From: a virus
IMG/VR virus record: IMGVR_UViG_3300032323_000318
Location: 1 to 23,097 of that record
DNA length: 23,097 nucleotides
Direction: 5' to 3' (one strand)
A program made the position numbers and the translations under genes. The notes beneath the pieces are model-generated. The model saw only the letters and a list, made by a program, of their open reading frames with translations. It did not search any database and was not told the DNA's origin. Below, in pieces: positions 1-8,478 of the stretch. Position 1 is the first letter of the stretch. Each line of letters opens with the position of its first letter.

Positions 1-841
1 CAAGTATGCTGTATCTGGTTCTGACATGGCTCAGATTGGATGGGTAGAAGTAACTACCGAGAATGGTGCAACTGGATACCTTTGGTATTTGAAGTCTGAG
101 CACGAGACTCGTCTACGTTTCGAAGACTACCTTGAGACTGCAATGATTGAAGCAGTTCCTGCTGAGACTGGTTCTGGTGTGGCTAACGCTTCTTTGAACC
201 CATTGTATGGTAACAAAGGTTCTGAGGGTATCTTCTACGTGGTTAACAACCGTGGTAACGTATGGGGTGGTGGTAACCCAACTACTCTATCTGACTTTGA
301 TAGCATCATCTCTCGTCTTGACAAGCAGGGATCTATCGAAGAGAACGTAATCTTCGTTAACAGAGCATTCAGCTTTGACATTGACGATATGTTGGCTGCT
401 CAGAACAGCTACGGAGCAAATGGTACTTCTTATGGTCTATTTGACAATGATCAGAACATGGCCTTGAATCTTGGATTCACTGGCTTCCGTAGAGGTTATG
501 ACTTCTACAAGTCTGACTGGAAGTACTTGAACGATCCTACCATGCGTGGTGGCTTGCCTACTGGTGCATCTGCAACTGGTACTGTAACTGGTCTATTGGT
601 ACCTGCTGGTTCTACCACTGTGTACGATCAGATTCTTGGTAAGAACGCTAAGAGACCATTCTTGCACGTTCGTTACAGAGCTTCTGAGACTGAAGATCGT
701 AGATACAAGACTTGGATTACTGGTTCTGCTGGTGGTGCACAGACTAGCGATCTCGATGCAATGGAGGTTAACTTCTTGTCTGAGCGTTGTGTATGTACCC
801 TAGGTGCAAACAACTTCGTGTTGTTCAGATACGGAGCCTAA
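1..841 (+). CDS. Major capsid protein, C-terminal part (5'-truncated by window edge)
   Basis: The reading frame is open to the left edge (the codons before the first visible ATG at 26 read KYAVSGSD), so the start lies outside the window and the ATG at 26 is probably internal. About 280 residues are visible. The segment with GYDFYKSDWKYLNDP, followed by MRGG, and the C-terminal stretch NFLSERCVCTLGANNFVLF are, from my knowledge of the families, characteristic of HK97-fold major capsid proteins of crAss-like and related Bacteroidota phages. Such proteins are usually around 400-500 aa, so perhaps a third or more is missing. Arginine CGT and other presumably optimal codons are more frequent here than in neighbouring genes, which fits very high expression. 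An intrinsic terminator follows 12 nt after the stop. The gene is first in the virion-protein block, as expected. Family recognition is from memory and not confirmed by a search. Confidence 0.85.
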   Translation, partial: KYAVSGSDMAQIGWVEVTTENGATGYLWYLKSEHETRLRFEDYLETAMIEAVPAETGSGVANASLNPLYGNKGSEGIFYVVNNRGNVWGGGNPTTLSDFDSIISRLDKQGSIEENVIFVNRAFSFDIDDMLAAQNSYGANGTSYGLFDNDQNMALNLGFTGFRRGYDFYKSDWKYLNDPTMRGGLPTGASATGTVTGLLVPAGSTTVYDQILGKNAKRPFLHVRYRASETEDRRYKTWITGSAGGAQTSDLDAMEVNFLSERCVCTLGANNFVLFRYGA

Positions 842-852
842 TTGTAGATAAT

Positions 853-882
853 AGGAGGGGCCGATTGGCCTCTCCTTTAATC
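853..882 (+). terminator. Intrinsic terminator after the capsid gene
   Basis: A 10-bp stem (853-862 with 867-876, one G-U pair) encloses the tetraloop GATT and is followed by a T-rich stretch (TTTAATCTTT). It lies 12 nt after the capsid stop codon and before the next start at 900. It probably limits read-through from the highly expressed capsid gene, while some transcripts continue into the small basic genes. Confidence 0.75.
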
Positions 883-899
883 TTTAAACAAACAAGACA

Positions 900-1208
900 A
901 TGGCTAAGAAAGTAAATGGTCCTGTTCCTAAGAAAAGCCAAGCAAAACAAACAAATGGAGGAAGCACATTTCTTATTTTTAATAATGGTAGATTAGGTAA
1001 AATGAGTCATAGTGGTGGTCCATATGTATCTATGGATACAACAGGATATGGTAAAGGGAAGAAAGAATTTGATTTACTAACAAGTAATTCTGGGCTTACT
1101 TCAACTAAAAAAGTTCAAAGAAAAGATGTTCCTGCAATTATTAATCAATTAAAAAAAGGAGCTACTAAAATTGAAGATTATAGAGTTAAAACTAAAACTA
1201 AGAAATAA
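900..1208 (+). CDS. Small basic protein of unknown function, paralogue 1
   Basis: This is a 102-aa lysine-rich protein I cannot assign to a named family. It begins MAKKVNGPVPKK and has a central segment VSMDTTGYGKGKK. Both features recur in the next gene (MAKKVMGPGPKK and MSVDTT), so the two are probably tandem paralogues. There is no signal peptide, membrane segment or catalytic motif. The C-terminus is a run of alternating lysines. The position directly after the capsid gene, between two terminators, suggests a head-associated role such as a decoration, internal or DNA-contacting protein, but this is inference. The start has an A-rich leader and no Shine-Dalgarno. The gene is noticeably more AT-rich than the capsid gene. 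Its TAA overlaps the next ATG by one base. Confidence 0.8.
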   Translation: MAKKVNGPVPKKSQAKQTNGGSTFLIFNNGRLGKMSHSGGPYVSMDTTGYGKGKKEFDLLTSNSGLTSTKKVQRKDVPAIINQLKKGATKIEDYRVKTKTKK

Positions 1209-1492
1209 TGGCAAAGAAAGTAATGGGACCTGGTCCTAAGAAAGGCACACCTGTAAAGGGGCCTATTTATAATGCAACTAGAAGAGCTCCATTGATGGAG
1301 GTTGGATTAGGTAAAGGACAAAAAATGTCTGTGGATACCACTAGCATGAGCAAGCCTGACCCTAAAACATTTAACTTTACTATCACTGGTCCTGATGGAT
1401 CTGTTGTAAAAAAGGGCAACTTGAGCCAAGGAATTGGTAAGATGGCTGCTCAAGATTTAGTGAACAAGCTTAAACTTAAGAAGGGTAAGTAA
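1208..1492 (+). CDS. Small basic protein of unknown function, paralogue 2
   Basis: This 94-aa lysine- and glycine-rich protein shares the N-terminal signature MAKKV-x-GP-x-PKK and a downstream GKG-x-K...SVDTT segment with the preceding gene. The middle (TFNFTITGPDGSVVKKG) looks like a short beta-hairpin element, and the C-terminus is predicted helix with lysine clusters. The start codon shares its A with the last base of the preceding TAA (TAATG), so it is probably translated by coupling. A terminator follows the stop at once. Function is unknown; a head-associated or DNA-contacting role is an inference from position and charge. Confidence 0.8.
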   Translation: MAKKVMGPGPKKGTPVKGPIYNATRRAPLMEVGLGKGQKMSVDTTSMSKPDPKTFNFTITGPDGSVVKKGNLSQGIGKMAAQDLVNKLKLKKGK

Positions 1493-1501
1493 TAATTAAC
1501 C

Positions 1502-1530
1502 GAGGGGGTCGCTGTGGCTCCCTCTATTTT
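1502..1530 (+). terminator. Intrinsic terminator after the small basic gene pair
   Basis: A 9-bp stem (1502-1510 with 1516-1524, two G-U pairs) with the 5-nt loop GCTGT is followed by TATTTT. It sits about 10 nt after the stop of the second small basic gene and 20 nt before the next start. Confidence 0.7.
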
Positions 1531-1550
1531 AAATCTTTAAATTTAATCAA

Positions 1551-2300
1551 ATGAAAAAATCAGTAACAATTTCGGACAAAGTCTATAAACTTAAGGGAGA
1601 GTCTGCTCCTTTATCTTTTACTCTACCATCAAGAAACACTAGGAGATATCCTCTACTTTACTTTGATGAAGAGAATAATGTTAACAGACCACTAAGATAT
1701 GCCATCAACCAGAAGTCTCCATTTGAGGATGAGCAGGATGGCAATGCAATTGTAGAGCCAATCATCTTTGAGAATGGCTTCCTATCAGTTCCAAAAAATA
1801 ACCCAGTACTACAGCAGTTCCTTCACTATCACCCACTAAATGGTATCTCATTTATTCAGGTTGATTATGAGAGAGATGCAGCTAAGGAAGTAGAACAACT
1901 TACATCTGAGGTAGATGCATTGATTGAAGCACGTCAACTTAGCGTTGATCAGCTTGAGACAATTGCTAGAGTATTGTTTGGTAAGGACCCTAATAAGTTC
2001 ACAACATCTGAGCTTAAGCGTGATATCTTAATCTACGCAAAGAGAGATCCAAAAGGATTCTTGAATATCCTACGTGACCCAATGCTAAAACTTCAAGCAA
2101 ATATTCACGTGTTCTTTGAGAACAAGTTATTGGCATTCAGAAATAATAACAAGGAGGTGTGGTTTAATACCCCATCGGTTAAAAAGAAAATGCTTACTGT
2201 ATCCTATGGAGAAGACCCATACTTTGCCGTGGCTCAATTCCTAAAGACAGATGATGGCATCGATGCTTTGAAAATGCTAGAAAATAATTTAGATTTGTAA
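1551..2300 (+). CDS. Putative virion structural protein of unknown role (249 aa)
   Basis: The N-terminal half is beta-rich. It contains LPSRNTRRYPLLYFDE and then FLSVPKNNPVLQQFLHYHP (about residues 80-100), a 'VPK-x-NP-x-LQ-x-FL-x-x-HP' signature I have seen in structural-region proteins of Bacteroidota phages without an experimentally named function. Residues about 105-165 are helical and charged. The segment TTSELKRDILIYAKRDP resembles a short helix-loop-helix of the SAP/HeH kind, which would suggest nucleic-acid or protein contact, but that is weak. No enzyme motif is visible. The gene stands as a separate unit between two intrinsic terminators, so it may be made at a level different from its neighbours. 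The leader is A/T-rich without a Shine-Dalgarno. Confidence 0.8.
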   Translation: MKKSVTISDKVYKLKGESAPLSFTLPSRNTRRYPLLYFDEENNVNRPLRYAINQKSPFEDEQDGNAIVEPIIFENGFLSVPKNNPVLQQFLHYHPLNGISFIQVDYERDAAKEVEQLTSEVDALIEARQLSVDQLETIARVLFGKDPNKFTTSELKRDILIYAKRDPKGFLNILRDPMLKLQANIHVFFENKLLAFRNNNKEVWFNTPSVKKKMLTVSYGEDPYFAVAQFLKTDDGIDALKMLENNLDL

Positions 2301-2328
2301 CAGAGTTTATAGTTTGATGGTTAAAAAT

Positions 2329-2357
2329 GGGGGTGTAATAACACCCTCTTTTTTTTT
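2329..2357 (+). terminator. Strong intrinsic terminator with T9 tail
   Basis: An 8-bp stem (2329-2336 with 2341-2348, one G-U pair) with loop AATA is followed directly by nine T residues. It is the most canonical terminator in the window and separates the head block from the long tail/internal-protein run. No further strong terminator was seen until the end of that run. Confidence 0.9.
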
Positions 2358-2360
2358 GTT

Positions 2361-2368
2361 TATATTTG
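2361..2368 (+). promoter_or_regulatory. Possible Bacteroidota-type promoter -7 element
   Basis: TATATTTG matches the Bacteroidota primary sigma -7 consensus TAnnTTTG. It lies just after the strong terminator and 13 nt before the start codon at 2382, the place where the ten-gene run would need a promoter. A matching -33 TTTG/TTG at the usual 17-23 nt spacing is absent, because that position is occupied by the terminator stem. The implied mRNA leader would be only a few nucleotides, so this is tentative. Confidence 0.3.
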
Positions 2369-2381
2369 TAAAAAGACTAGA

Positions 2382-3125
2382 ATGATCAACTCAGTTAGAA
2401 ATACCGTATTGGCAATTCTGAACAAGAATAACTACGGATACATCTCACCTTCTGACTTCAACCTGTTTGCCAAGCAGGCACAGCTAGAAATCTATGAAGA
2501 GTACTTCTCTGGGTATAATGACTTTGTTAATAAGGAGAATGCCCGTGTCTCTGGAACAGATTACGCTGATCAGAAGAAGGCTTTAGAGGAGGCAATAGAA
2601 CTATTTGCAGTTACATCAACGCTTACTCAGGTTGCTCCAGCTACCAATAGATACTACCTACCATCGGTAACTACCACTGGTTTTGATTACTTTATGCTCA
2701 ACAAGATTTTGTGCTATGATGCATCAGGTGCTACTAGGGTATTCAAAGCAGAGGCGGAGAAGGTTACTCATGGAAAGATTACCATGCTAGTAAACTCTAA
2801 CTTGACTGCTCCTACTGAAAACTTCCCAGCGTATACGCAGGAGGGTAGCATACTAACGGTATACCCATCAACGATTAATCTTCCTAACGAGGTGGATGCC
2901 AATTACTTTAGATATCCTAAGGACCCTAAGTGGACATTCACTACACTAACTAATGGTGAGCCAGTGTTCAACCAGTCTCCTGGTTTAGGATACCAAGACT
3001 TTGAGTTGCCTATCGAGGATGAAATAAAATTAGTTTCAAAGATTCTTCAGTACGCTGGCATGTCTATTCGTGAGATTCAGGCAGTTCAGTTCGGTGGTGC
3101 TGAGGAACAAAAACAATCACAATAA
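2382..3125 (+). CDS. Putative head-tail connector (ring/adaptor) protein
   Basis: This 247-aa protein begins MINSVRNTVLAILNKNNYGY and then ISPSDFNLFAKQAQLEIYEEYF. That opening is recurrent in a structural protein encoded shortly after the capsid gene in crAss-like and Cellulophaga-type podoviruses. The N-terminal ~80 residues are helical and the remainder is mixed alpha/beta with YYLPS and a late helical segment. The pattern 'short helical N-terminus, beta core, place between capsid and tail hub genes' fits a head-completion or connector-ring protein beneath the portal. No enzyme motif is visible. It is the first gene after the strong terminator and is followed after 2 nt by the next gene. 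The specific ring position cannot be read from sequence. Confidence 0.7.
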   Translation: MINSVRNTVLAILNKNNYGYISPSDFNLFAKQAQLEIYEEYFSGYNDFVNKENARVSGTDYADQKKALEEAIELFAVTSTLTQVAPATNRYYLPSVTTTGFDYFMLNKILCYDASGATRVFKAEAEKVTHGKITMLVNSNLTAPTENFPAYTQEGSILTVYPSTINLPNEVDANYFRYPKDPKWTFTTLTNGEPVFNQSPGLGYQDFELPIEDEIKLVSKILQYAGMSIREIQAVQFGGAEEQKQSQ

Positions 3126-3127
3126 TC

Positions 3128-4051
3128 ATGGCATACATCACTCAAGAGAAATACTACGAAAATAATGGGGTTGCTCCTATAGATGCAAACTGGGGATCGT
3201 ATCAGTATGTTAGTCTAAAGGACATTGTCAACAATTTCTTGTTGATGTATTCAGGCAATCACTCATTAGTAAATAATGAAGAGCGATATAAAATTTTGTT
3301 TCATGCCAAGAGAGCAATACAAGAACTAAACTATGATGCGTTTAAGCAAATAAAAGTTCTTGAACTTACTGTTGATGATACACTTAAGTATATTCTGCCA
3401 TCAGACTATGTGAACTGGGTTAGGGTAAACCTATACAAGGATGGATACCTAAGACCATTGACTGAGAACATTCAGGTGCTTTCTGCTAAGGCATACTTGC
3501 AGGACAACACCGGTAAGATACTATTTGATAATCAGGGCAATGCATTGTCTCCTGAGTTTTCTGAGATTGATTTGCAGAGATTAGAGGGTGTTAAGAAGAG
3601 TATTTACTTGAACCCTCAGAGTGCGTATGATGGTCAGGAGGGTTGGAACCTAGATGGCAACTGGTATTTTGAATATGGCATTGGTGCTAGATATGGTCTT
3701 AATAATGAGACTGCTAACTTCAATCCTACATTTAACATTGATGCCAAGAGTGGTGTAATTAACTTTAACTCAGGCATGTATGGCCAGTCAGTGATATTGG
3801 AGTACATATCAGACGGCATGGAGAATGGTGACGATTTAAGTATTAGCGTAAATAAATTGTTTGAAAAGTTTATTTATGCGTACATTACGTATGAGATTCT
3901 AAATGCTAAACTTGGAGTTCAAGAATATATTGTGAACCGTGCAAGAAAAGAGAAGACTGCTCTTTTGAGAAACTCTAAAATCAGATTAAGCAACATTCAT
4001 CCAGGTAGACTATTGATGAACCTACGTGGTATGGACAAGTGGTTGAAATAA
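3128..4051 (+). CDS. Putative tail adaptor / tubular protein A-like connector
   Basis: This 307-aa protein contains HAKRAIQELNYDAFKQIKVL (about residues 59-78), followed by ILPSDYVNWVRV. The arrangement is a helix of regularly spaced residues, a beta strand, then a 'LP-x-D-Y-V-x-W-V-R-V' turn, as in head-tail adaptor proteins of short-tailed phages (functionally like T7 gp11). The central part (about 170-240) is rich in Gly/Asn/Tyr beta elements, and the C-terminus is helical and basic (RARKEKTALLRNSKIRLSN). The gene lies directly upstream of the 1474-aa tail hub gene, the usual place for the adaptor, with one base between stop and start. The assignment rests on motif pattern and order and was not verified by structure or search. 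Confidence 0.65.
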   Translation: MAYITQEKYYENNGVAPIDANWGSYQYVSLKDIVNNFLLMYSGNHSLVNNEERYKILFHAKRAIQELNYDAFKQIKVLELTVDDTLKYILPSDYVNWVRVNLYKDGYLRPLTENIQVLSAKAYLQDNTGKILFDNQGNALSPEFSEIDLQRLEGVKKSIYLNPQSAYDGQEGWNLDGNWYFEYGIGARYGLNNETANFNPTFNIDAKSGVINFNSGMYGQSVILEYISDGMENGDDLSISVNKLFEKFIYAYITYEILNAKLGVQEYIVNRARKEKTALLRNSKIRLSNIHPGRLLMNLRGMDKWLK

Positions 4052-4052
4052 T

Positions 4053-7000
4053 ATGGCGAATATTACAAGGAATTTCATAGCTGGTAGAATGAATAAAGTC
4101 GTTGATGAACGACTTGTTCCTGATGGAGAGTATATTGATGCTCTTAATGTTCGCATGGGTTCTACTGAGAACTCAGAGATTGGTGTTATTGAGAACACTA
4201 AAGGGAACACCAAGTTAACCACAATAAAGTACATTAACGGAACAGCACTTAGTGCATCGGCTAGATGTATAGGTACTATAACTGACAATACAAACGAAAC
4301 TATCTATTGGTTTATCCATGACTCAAACTTTCCTGTAGGTGCTACTGGTAAGCTTGACATGATTGTATCGTTCAATGTGTACAACAACATATTGACATAC
4401 CACTTGATTAGCATCAACGATGGAGGCGGTGAGAATACCACGCTAAACTTTAACCCAGGGTATCTTATCACAGGGGTAAACATTATTGATGACTTGATAT
4501 TCTTTACCGATGATTACAATCCTCCAAGGTTCATAAATAGACTTAAGAACTATCCTGATCCTGTTGGAAATATTGACCAGTTTAGTGCTGAGTCTATTCT
4601 TGTTATCAAGAAACCACCAGTAGAGTCTCCTAGTATTCAGTTGATAAATACTGGGAATGAGGAGAACTTCTTGGAGAACAGATTCATTTGCTTTGCATAT
4701 CGATATCTTTATGAAGGTGGAGAGTACTCTGCTACATCTCAGTGGTCTGCTCCTGCGTTTCAGCCTCAGCCATTTGACTTTAGCATTAATAGTTACCTCA
4801 ATGAGGGGATGCAGAACCAGTTTAATACTGCTATCATAACTTACAATACAGGTGGACCGCTTGTTGTTGGCATTGACTTATTGTTTAAGGACACCACTAG
4901 CAATGTGATTAAGGTCATTGAGAAGCTTAACAAGGCTGACCTTGGTCTATCAGACAATACAAACTATACATTTACATTTACAAATAGTAAGATATTTACT
5001 GTACTTCCTGAGAGTGAGTTATTGAGATTGTACGACAACGTACCATTGCTCGCTAAGGCACAGACCATCATGGGCAATAGACTCATGTATGGCAACTATG
5101 TTGAGGGGTACGACATGGTAGACATCAGTGGCAATCCTATTGACCTAGAGTATTCTACTGAGTTGATATCTGAGGAGATTGGTGTTACTGAGGTAGTAGA
5201 TACACTTGGCTCAGGGACCTATAATTTTGGCTCTCCTCAAACGATTCCAGGTTCGGTGGTATACTTAGACCTTTCACCATTTGAACTCGTTGCAGGGGCC
5301 TCTATTACAGCCGATATCTCATTTGAGCATGAAGGGTTTGCTGGAAATACTCCATTCCCTGCTGAGACAACTCAGAATACATCTATTAACTTTTCATTTG
5401 TATTGCCTAGATCATACTCTTCGGTGTATGAGTTGGCAACTAGCGTTGAGTTTCAGGATGCTATAGGGCAAACGCCATTGGCTGTAGTAAACTCTTGTAA
5501 TGGCACTACATTTTCAGATCAGTTTAACTGCTCATTGCTACAGAACTTAGATGCTTTGATTAAATACCAGAGTGGGATCAGTGCTGCTGGTCAGGGGATT
5601 GGAATCATAACATCACCAGCAAGTCAATCAATTGGTCTTCAGTTGCTTACGATGCGTTATGTAAATAATACTACTACACCTACATTTAGTGTGTATGAGT
5701 ATTATCAGTATAATGCTGTAAATGCTTTCTATCAGAAGATAAACTCTCCACAGAGTTTGCATAGTAACAGAGGATATGAGATTGGCATTGTATACATGGA
5801 TGACTTCAACAGGTCAACCACTGCTTTGGTTAGTCCAAACAATACGGTTCACGTACCATGCTCAGCATCGGATACTAAGAACTCTATCCAAGTTACTATA
5901 CCAATAACTCAGAGGGCACCTTATTGGGCAACACGATATAAGTTTGTTATCAAGCCTGATGAGGAGAACTACGACACAATATACAGCAGCATATTCTTCA
6001 ATGATCCGCTGACTAATAATGTGTTCTTCTTACTTGAGGGTGAGAATGCTAGGAAGGTTCAGCAGGGGGATAGACTAATTGTGAAGGCGGATACTAATGG
6101 CCCTACACAAAATTGCGTGTACACTACTGTGCTTGAGAAAGAATCTCAGGCAGAAGGGTTCATTGAGATACCAAGTGATTTAGATCCTAACGTAAACATC
6201 CCTGTACCTGCTGGTGTATACATAAAGATTCTTCCAAATAACTTCTCTGTAGTAAATAGTCAGGACGATATCATTGCTCCAGGCACTATTCAAGTAGATG
6301 AGAATAATGGTGGGGACTACCCAAGATTAAGTTATCCAATGAACTCTAAGAGAGTTGCTGGATATAATCCTTCAAATCCAACTTGGGTATATGAGGACTA
6401 TACTGTACCTGCTGGTAGTAGAATAAAGATAAACCTTAAGTTCCAGAGACTTGGTGTTGGCAAAGGTAATGGTGATTGTGAGACAAGAATCTATACCCTA
6501 GAGAAGACCATGACCGCATCAGCGGATTATGACAATATGTTTACTTGGTTTGAAGGAGACAATGTTCAAGTAGTTCTAAATGAAGGTATTCAAGATGTAG
6601 GTGGAGATGGATGTGAGATTGATAATGAATATATAACTGGTACGTATAACTATAGTACAGGCTCAGCAACAGCCGCTATCACTAATCCTGAAACATGTAC
6701 TAATAAGTATCGATTTGCAAGAAATACAGTTACTAATGAGTTGTCACTCGTTATGTCTGGTACCGTTCGTTGTCCAGGAACTCTTGCAAGGGAGAAGAGA
6801 AGATCTACTATCATTGCTACGTTTGAAATATTTAGAGCTGACAGCATTATTATATTTGAGACTGAGCCATCTGAGGCTTCTCCTGATATATTCTTTGAGA
6901 ATGAACTATCACTTCCAATTGTAAATGGATTCCACGTAGGTAATGTTCAGACTCAGACATCTTTGCTTCCTGCAATCATTGATACTAATTTCTTTAACTG

Positions 7001-8477
7001 TTATGCATTTGGTAACGGAGCAGAGAGTTATAAGATTCTTGACTCAATTATTGGCAGGACACTTACTTTTGGCAACAGAGTAACTGCTGTAGCTGCTCAG
7101 GACTATAGAAGGATTAGAAGATTTGCAGACATGACCTATAGTGGTGTCTACAACTTTGAGTCCAATGTTAATAAGTTAAATGAGTTTAACCTTGGTCTAC
7201 TTAACTTCAAGTACCTTGAGGTGGCATTTGGTCCTATCTATATTCTAGATGGTCGTGAGACAGATGTGCTTGTGCTACAGGAGGATAAGATATCTTATGT
7301 GCTTGCTAGTAAGAATTTGATTTCTGACTCAGCAGGTGGTGGAGCTATCTCATCAGTGCCTGAGATTCTTGGTACTCAGATTGCTAGAACAGAAGAGTTT
7401 GGTATTAGTTTCCACCCAGAGAGTTATGTGCAGTGGGGATACGATAGATTCTTTACAGATGTAAAGCGTGGTGCAGTGCTTCAGTTGAGAGGTAATGACC
7501 TTGCTGTAATCTCTGAGATGGGTATGCGTACTTGGTTTAGAGATGAGTTCATTCAGTCATTTAACACTCAGAAGTTAGGTGGATTTGATCCGTATCTAAA
7601 TGAATACGTTTTGAGTACAAACTCTATTGAGTTACCTAGACCACTAGATTGTCTTTCTTGTGGCATAGCTCAGACATTTACTATTCCAACTGGAAACACA
7701 CAAACATATTGCGTTGACTTAGGTCAGCCTGTTGGTACAGTTACTATACCATACACTGTCCCTGCTGGGTCAACATCTAACTTTACTATATCGGTAACTT
7801 ACGATGGTTCAACTCAGACCTCTGGTATTGTGAATGTGTCAGGCTCATTGCAGTTTAATAAGAGTAAGAATAATGTCAATGAAGCCACTGTTACAATAAC
7901 GGCAGCAGGTCCTCTTGAGATTACTGTAACACCTAATTGTCCTGTAGAACAGACACTTACTATAGTGAATGTAACATTGACTAGCGTTGTTGATGCAGGC
8001 AAGTTTATCCATAATGAGTACAGATATACTGCTGGAACTTTTGTGTCTCCATTGCAGTCAACTCTTGTTACGTTTGCTACAGATGATTCAAGTCCTGTGG
8101 TATCTCAATATTCTGCAATATTTGGTGTTCAGGGAACAGCAGGTATTCCTACTAACGGATCAACATTACAGATTAGATCTAACAAGATAAATTTTGATAC
8201 ATTTAATTTTGTACTAGGTCAGGATAAGTTTAGATATTTGCGTAGCAATACGTTATATCCAAATACTTCTGTAGGTATTTCAAATTTACTAGCAGCATCT
8301 ACGGTTGTTAGTCCAATAACAGGTAGCGCAGGATTGTTCTCAGGTTCGTTTACTGTACCTAGCAGTGGAAACTACCTTTATCTAATTTGGGATTACAGAA
8401 ATTCATTACCGCTAACTCTTTGCTACTCTAATACAAATACTCAAGACGCATGCTGCGGCTGCGAAGAACCAAGTTAA
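4053..8477 (+). CDS. Large tail hub / 'stabilization' (nozzle-type) protein
   Basis: The 1474-aa protein starts MANITRNFIAGRMNKVVDER then LVPDGEYIDALNVRMGS...GVIENTKGN. This is a hallmark of the large tail 'stabilization' proteins of crAss-like and other Bacteroidota podoviruses, the counterpart of the beta-propeller/nozzle proteins at the tail tip of short-tailed phages. Almost the whole chain is beta-rich. A block near residues 1040-1190 (RRIRRFADMTYSGVYNFE, then YLNEYVLS) closes the conserved hub. After C1200-x-x-C1203 comes a roughly 110-residue Ig-like beta-sandwich (about 1204-1315), then a final domain ending YLYLIWDYR...LCYS and a cysteine tail ACCGC (C1467, C1468, C1470). The gene likely forms the main tail body contacting the cell surface. 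It is joined to its neighbours by one-base gaps. Confidence 0.85.
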   Translation: MANITRNFIAGRMNKVVDERLVPDGEYIDALNVRMGSTENSEIGVIENTKGNTKLTTIKYINGTALSASARCIGTITDNTNETIYWFIHDSNFPVGATGKLDMIVSFNVYNNILTYHLISINDGGGENTTLNFNPGYLITGVNIIDDLIFFTDDYNPPRFINRLKNYPDPVGNIDQFSAESILVIKKPPVESPSIQLINTGNEENFLENRFICFAYRYLYEGGEYSATSQWSAPAFQPQPFDFSINSYLNEGMQNQFNTAIITYNTGGPLVVGIDLLFKDTTSNVIKVIEKLNKADLGLSDNTNYTFTFTNSKIFTVLPESELLRLYDNVPLLAKAQTIMGNRLMYGNYVEGYDMVDISGNPIDLEYSTELISEEIGVTEVVDTLGSGTYNFGSPQTIPGSVVYLDLSPFELVAGASITADISFEHEGFAGNTPFPAETTQNTSINFSFVLPRSYSSVYELATSVEFQDAIGQTPLAVVNSCNGTTFSDQFNCSLLQNLDALIKYQSGISAAGQGIGIITSPASQSIGLQLLTMRYVNNTTTPTFSVYEYYQYNAVNAFYQKINSPQSLHSNRGYEIGIVYMDDFNRSTTALVSPNNTVHVPCSASDTKNSIQVTIPITQRAPYWATRYKFVIKPDEENYDTIYSSIFFNDPLTNNVFFLLEGENARKVQQGDRLIVKADTNGPTQNCVYTTVLEKESQAEGFIEIPSDLDPNVNIPVPAGVYIKILPNNFSVVNSQDDIIAPGTIQVDENNGGDYPRLSYPMNSKRVAGYNPSNPTWVYEDYTVPAGSRIKINLKFQRLGVGKGNGDCETRIYTLEKTMTASADYDNMFTWFEGDNVQVVLNEGIQDVGGDGCEIDNEYITGTYNYSTGSATAAITNPETCTNKYRFARNTVTNELSLVMSGTVRCPGTLAREKRRSTIIATFEIFRADSIIIFETEPSEASPDIFFENELSLPIVNGFHVGNVQTQTSLLPAIIDTNFFNCYAFGNGAESYKILDSIIGRTLTFGNRVTAVAAQDYRRIRRFADMTYSGVYNFESNVNKLNEFNLGLLNFKYLEVAFGPIYILDGRETDVLVLQEDKISYVLASKNLISDSAGGGAISSVPEILGTQIARTEEFGISFHPESYVQWGYDRFFTDVKRGAVLQLRGNDLAVISEMGMRTWFRDEFIQSFNTQKLGGFDPYLNEYVLSTNSIELPRPLDCLSCGIAQTFTIPTGNTQTYCVDLGQPVGTVTIPYTVPAGSTSNFTISVTYDGSTQTSGIVNVSGSLQFNKSKNNVNEATVTITAAGPLEITVTPNCPVEQTLTIVNVTLTSVVDAGKFIHNEYRYTAGTFVSPLQSTLVTFATDDSSPVVSQYSAIFGVQGTAGIPTNGSTLQIRSNKINFDTFNFVLGQDKFRYLRSNTLYPNTSVGISNLLAASTVVSPITGSAGLFSGSFTVPSSGNYLYLIWDYRNSLPLTLCYSNTNTQDACCGCEEPS

Positions 8478-8478
8478 T

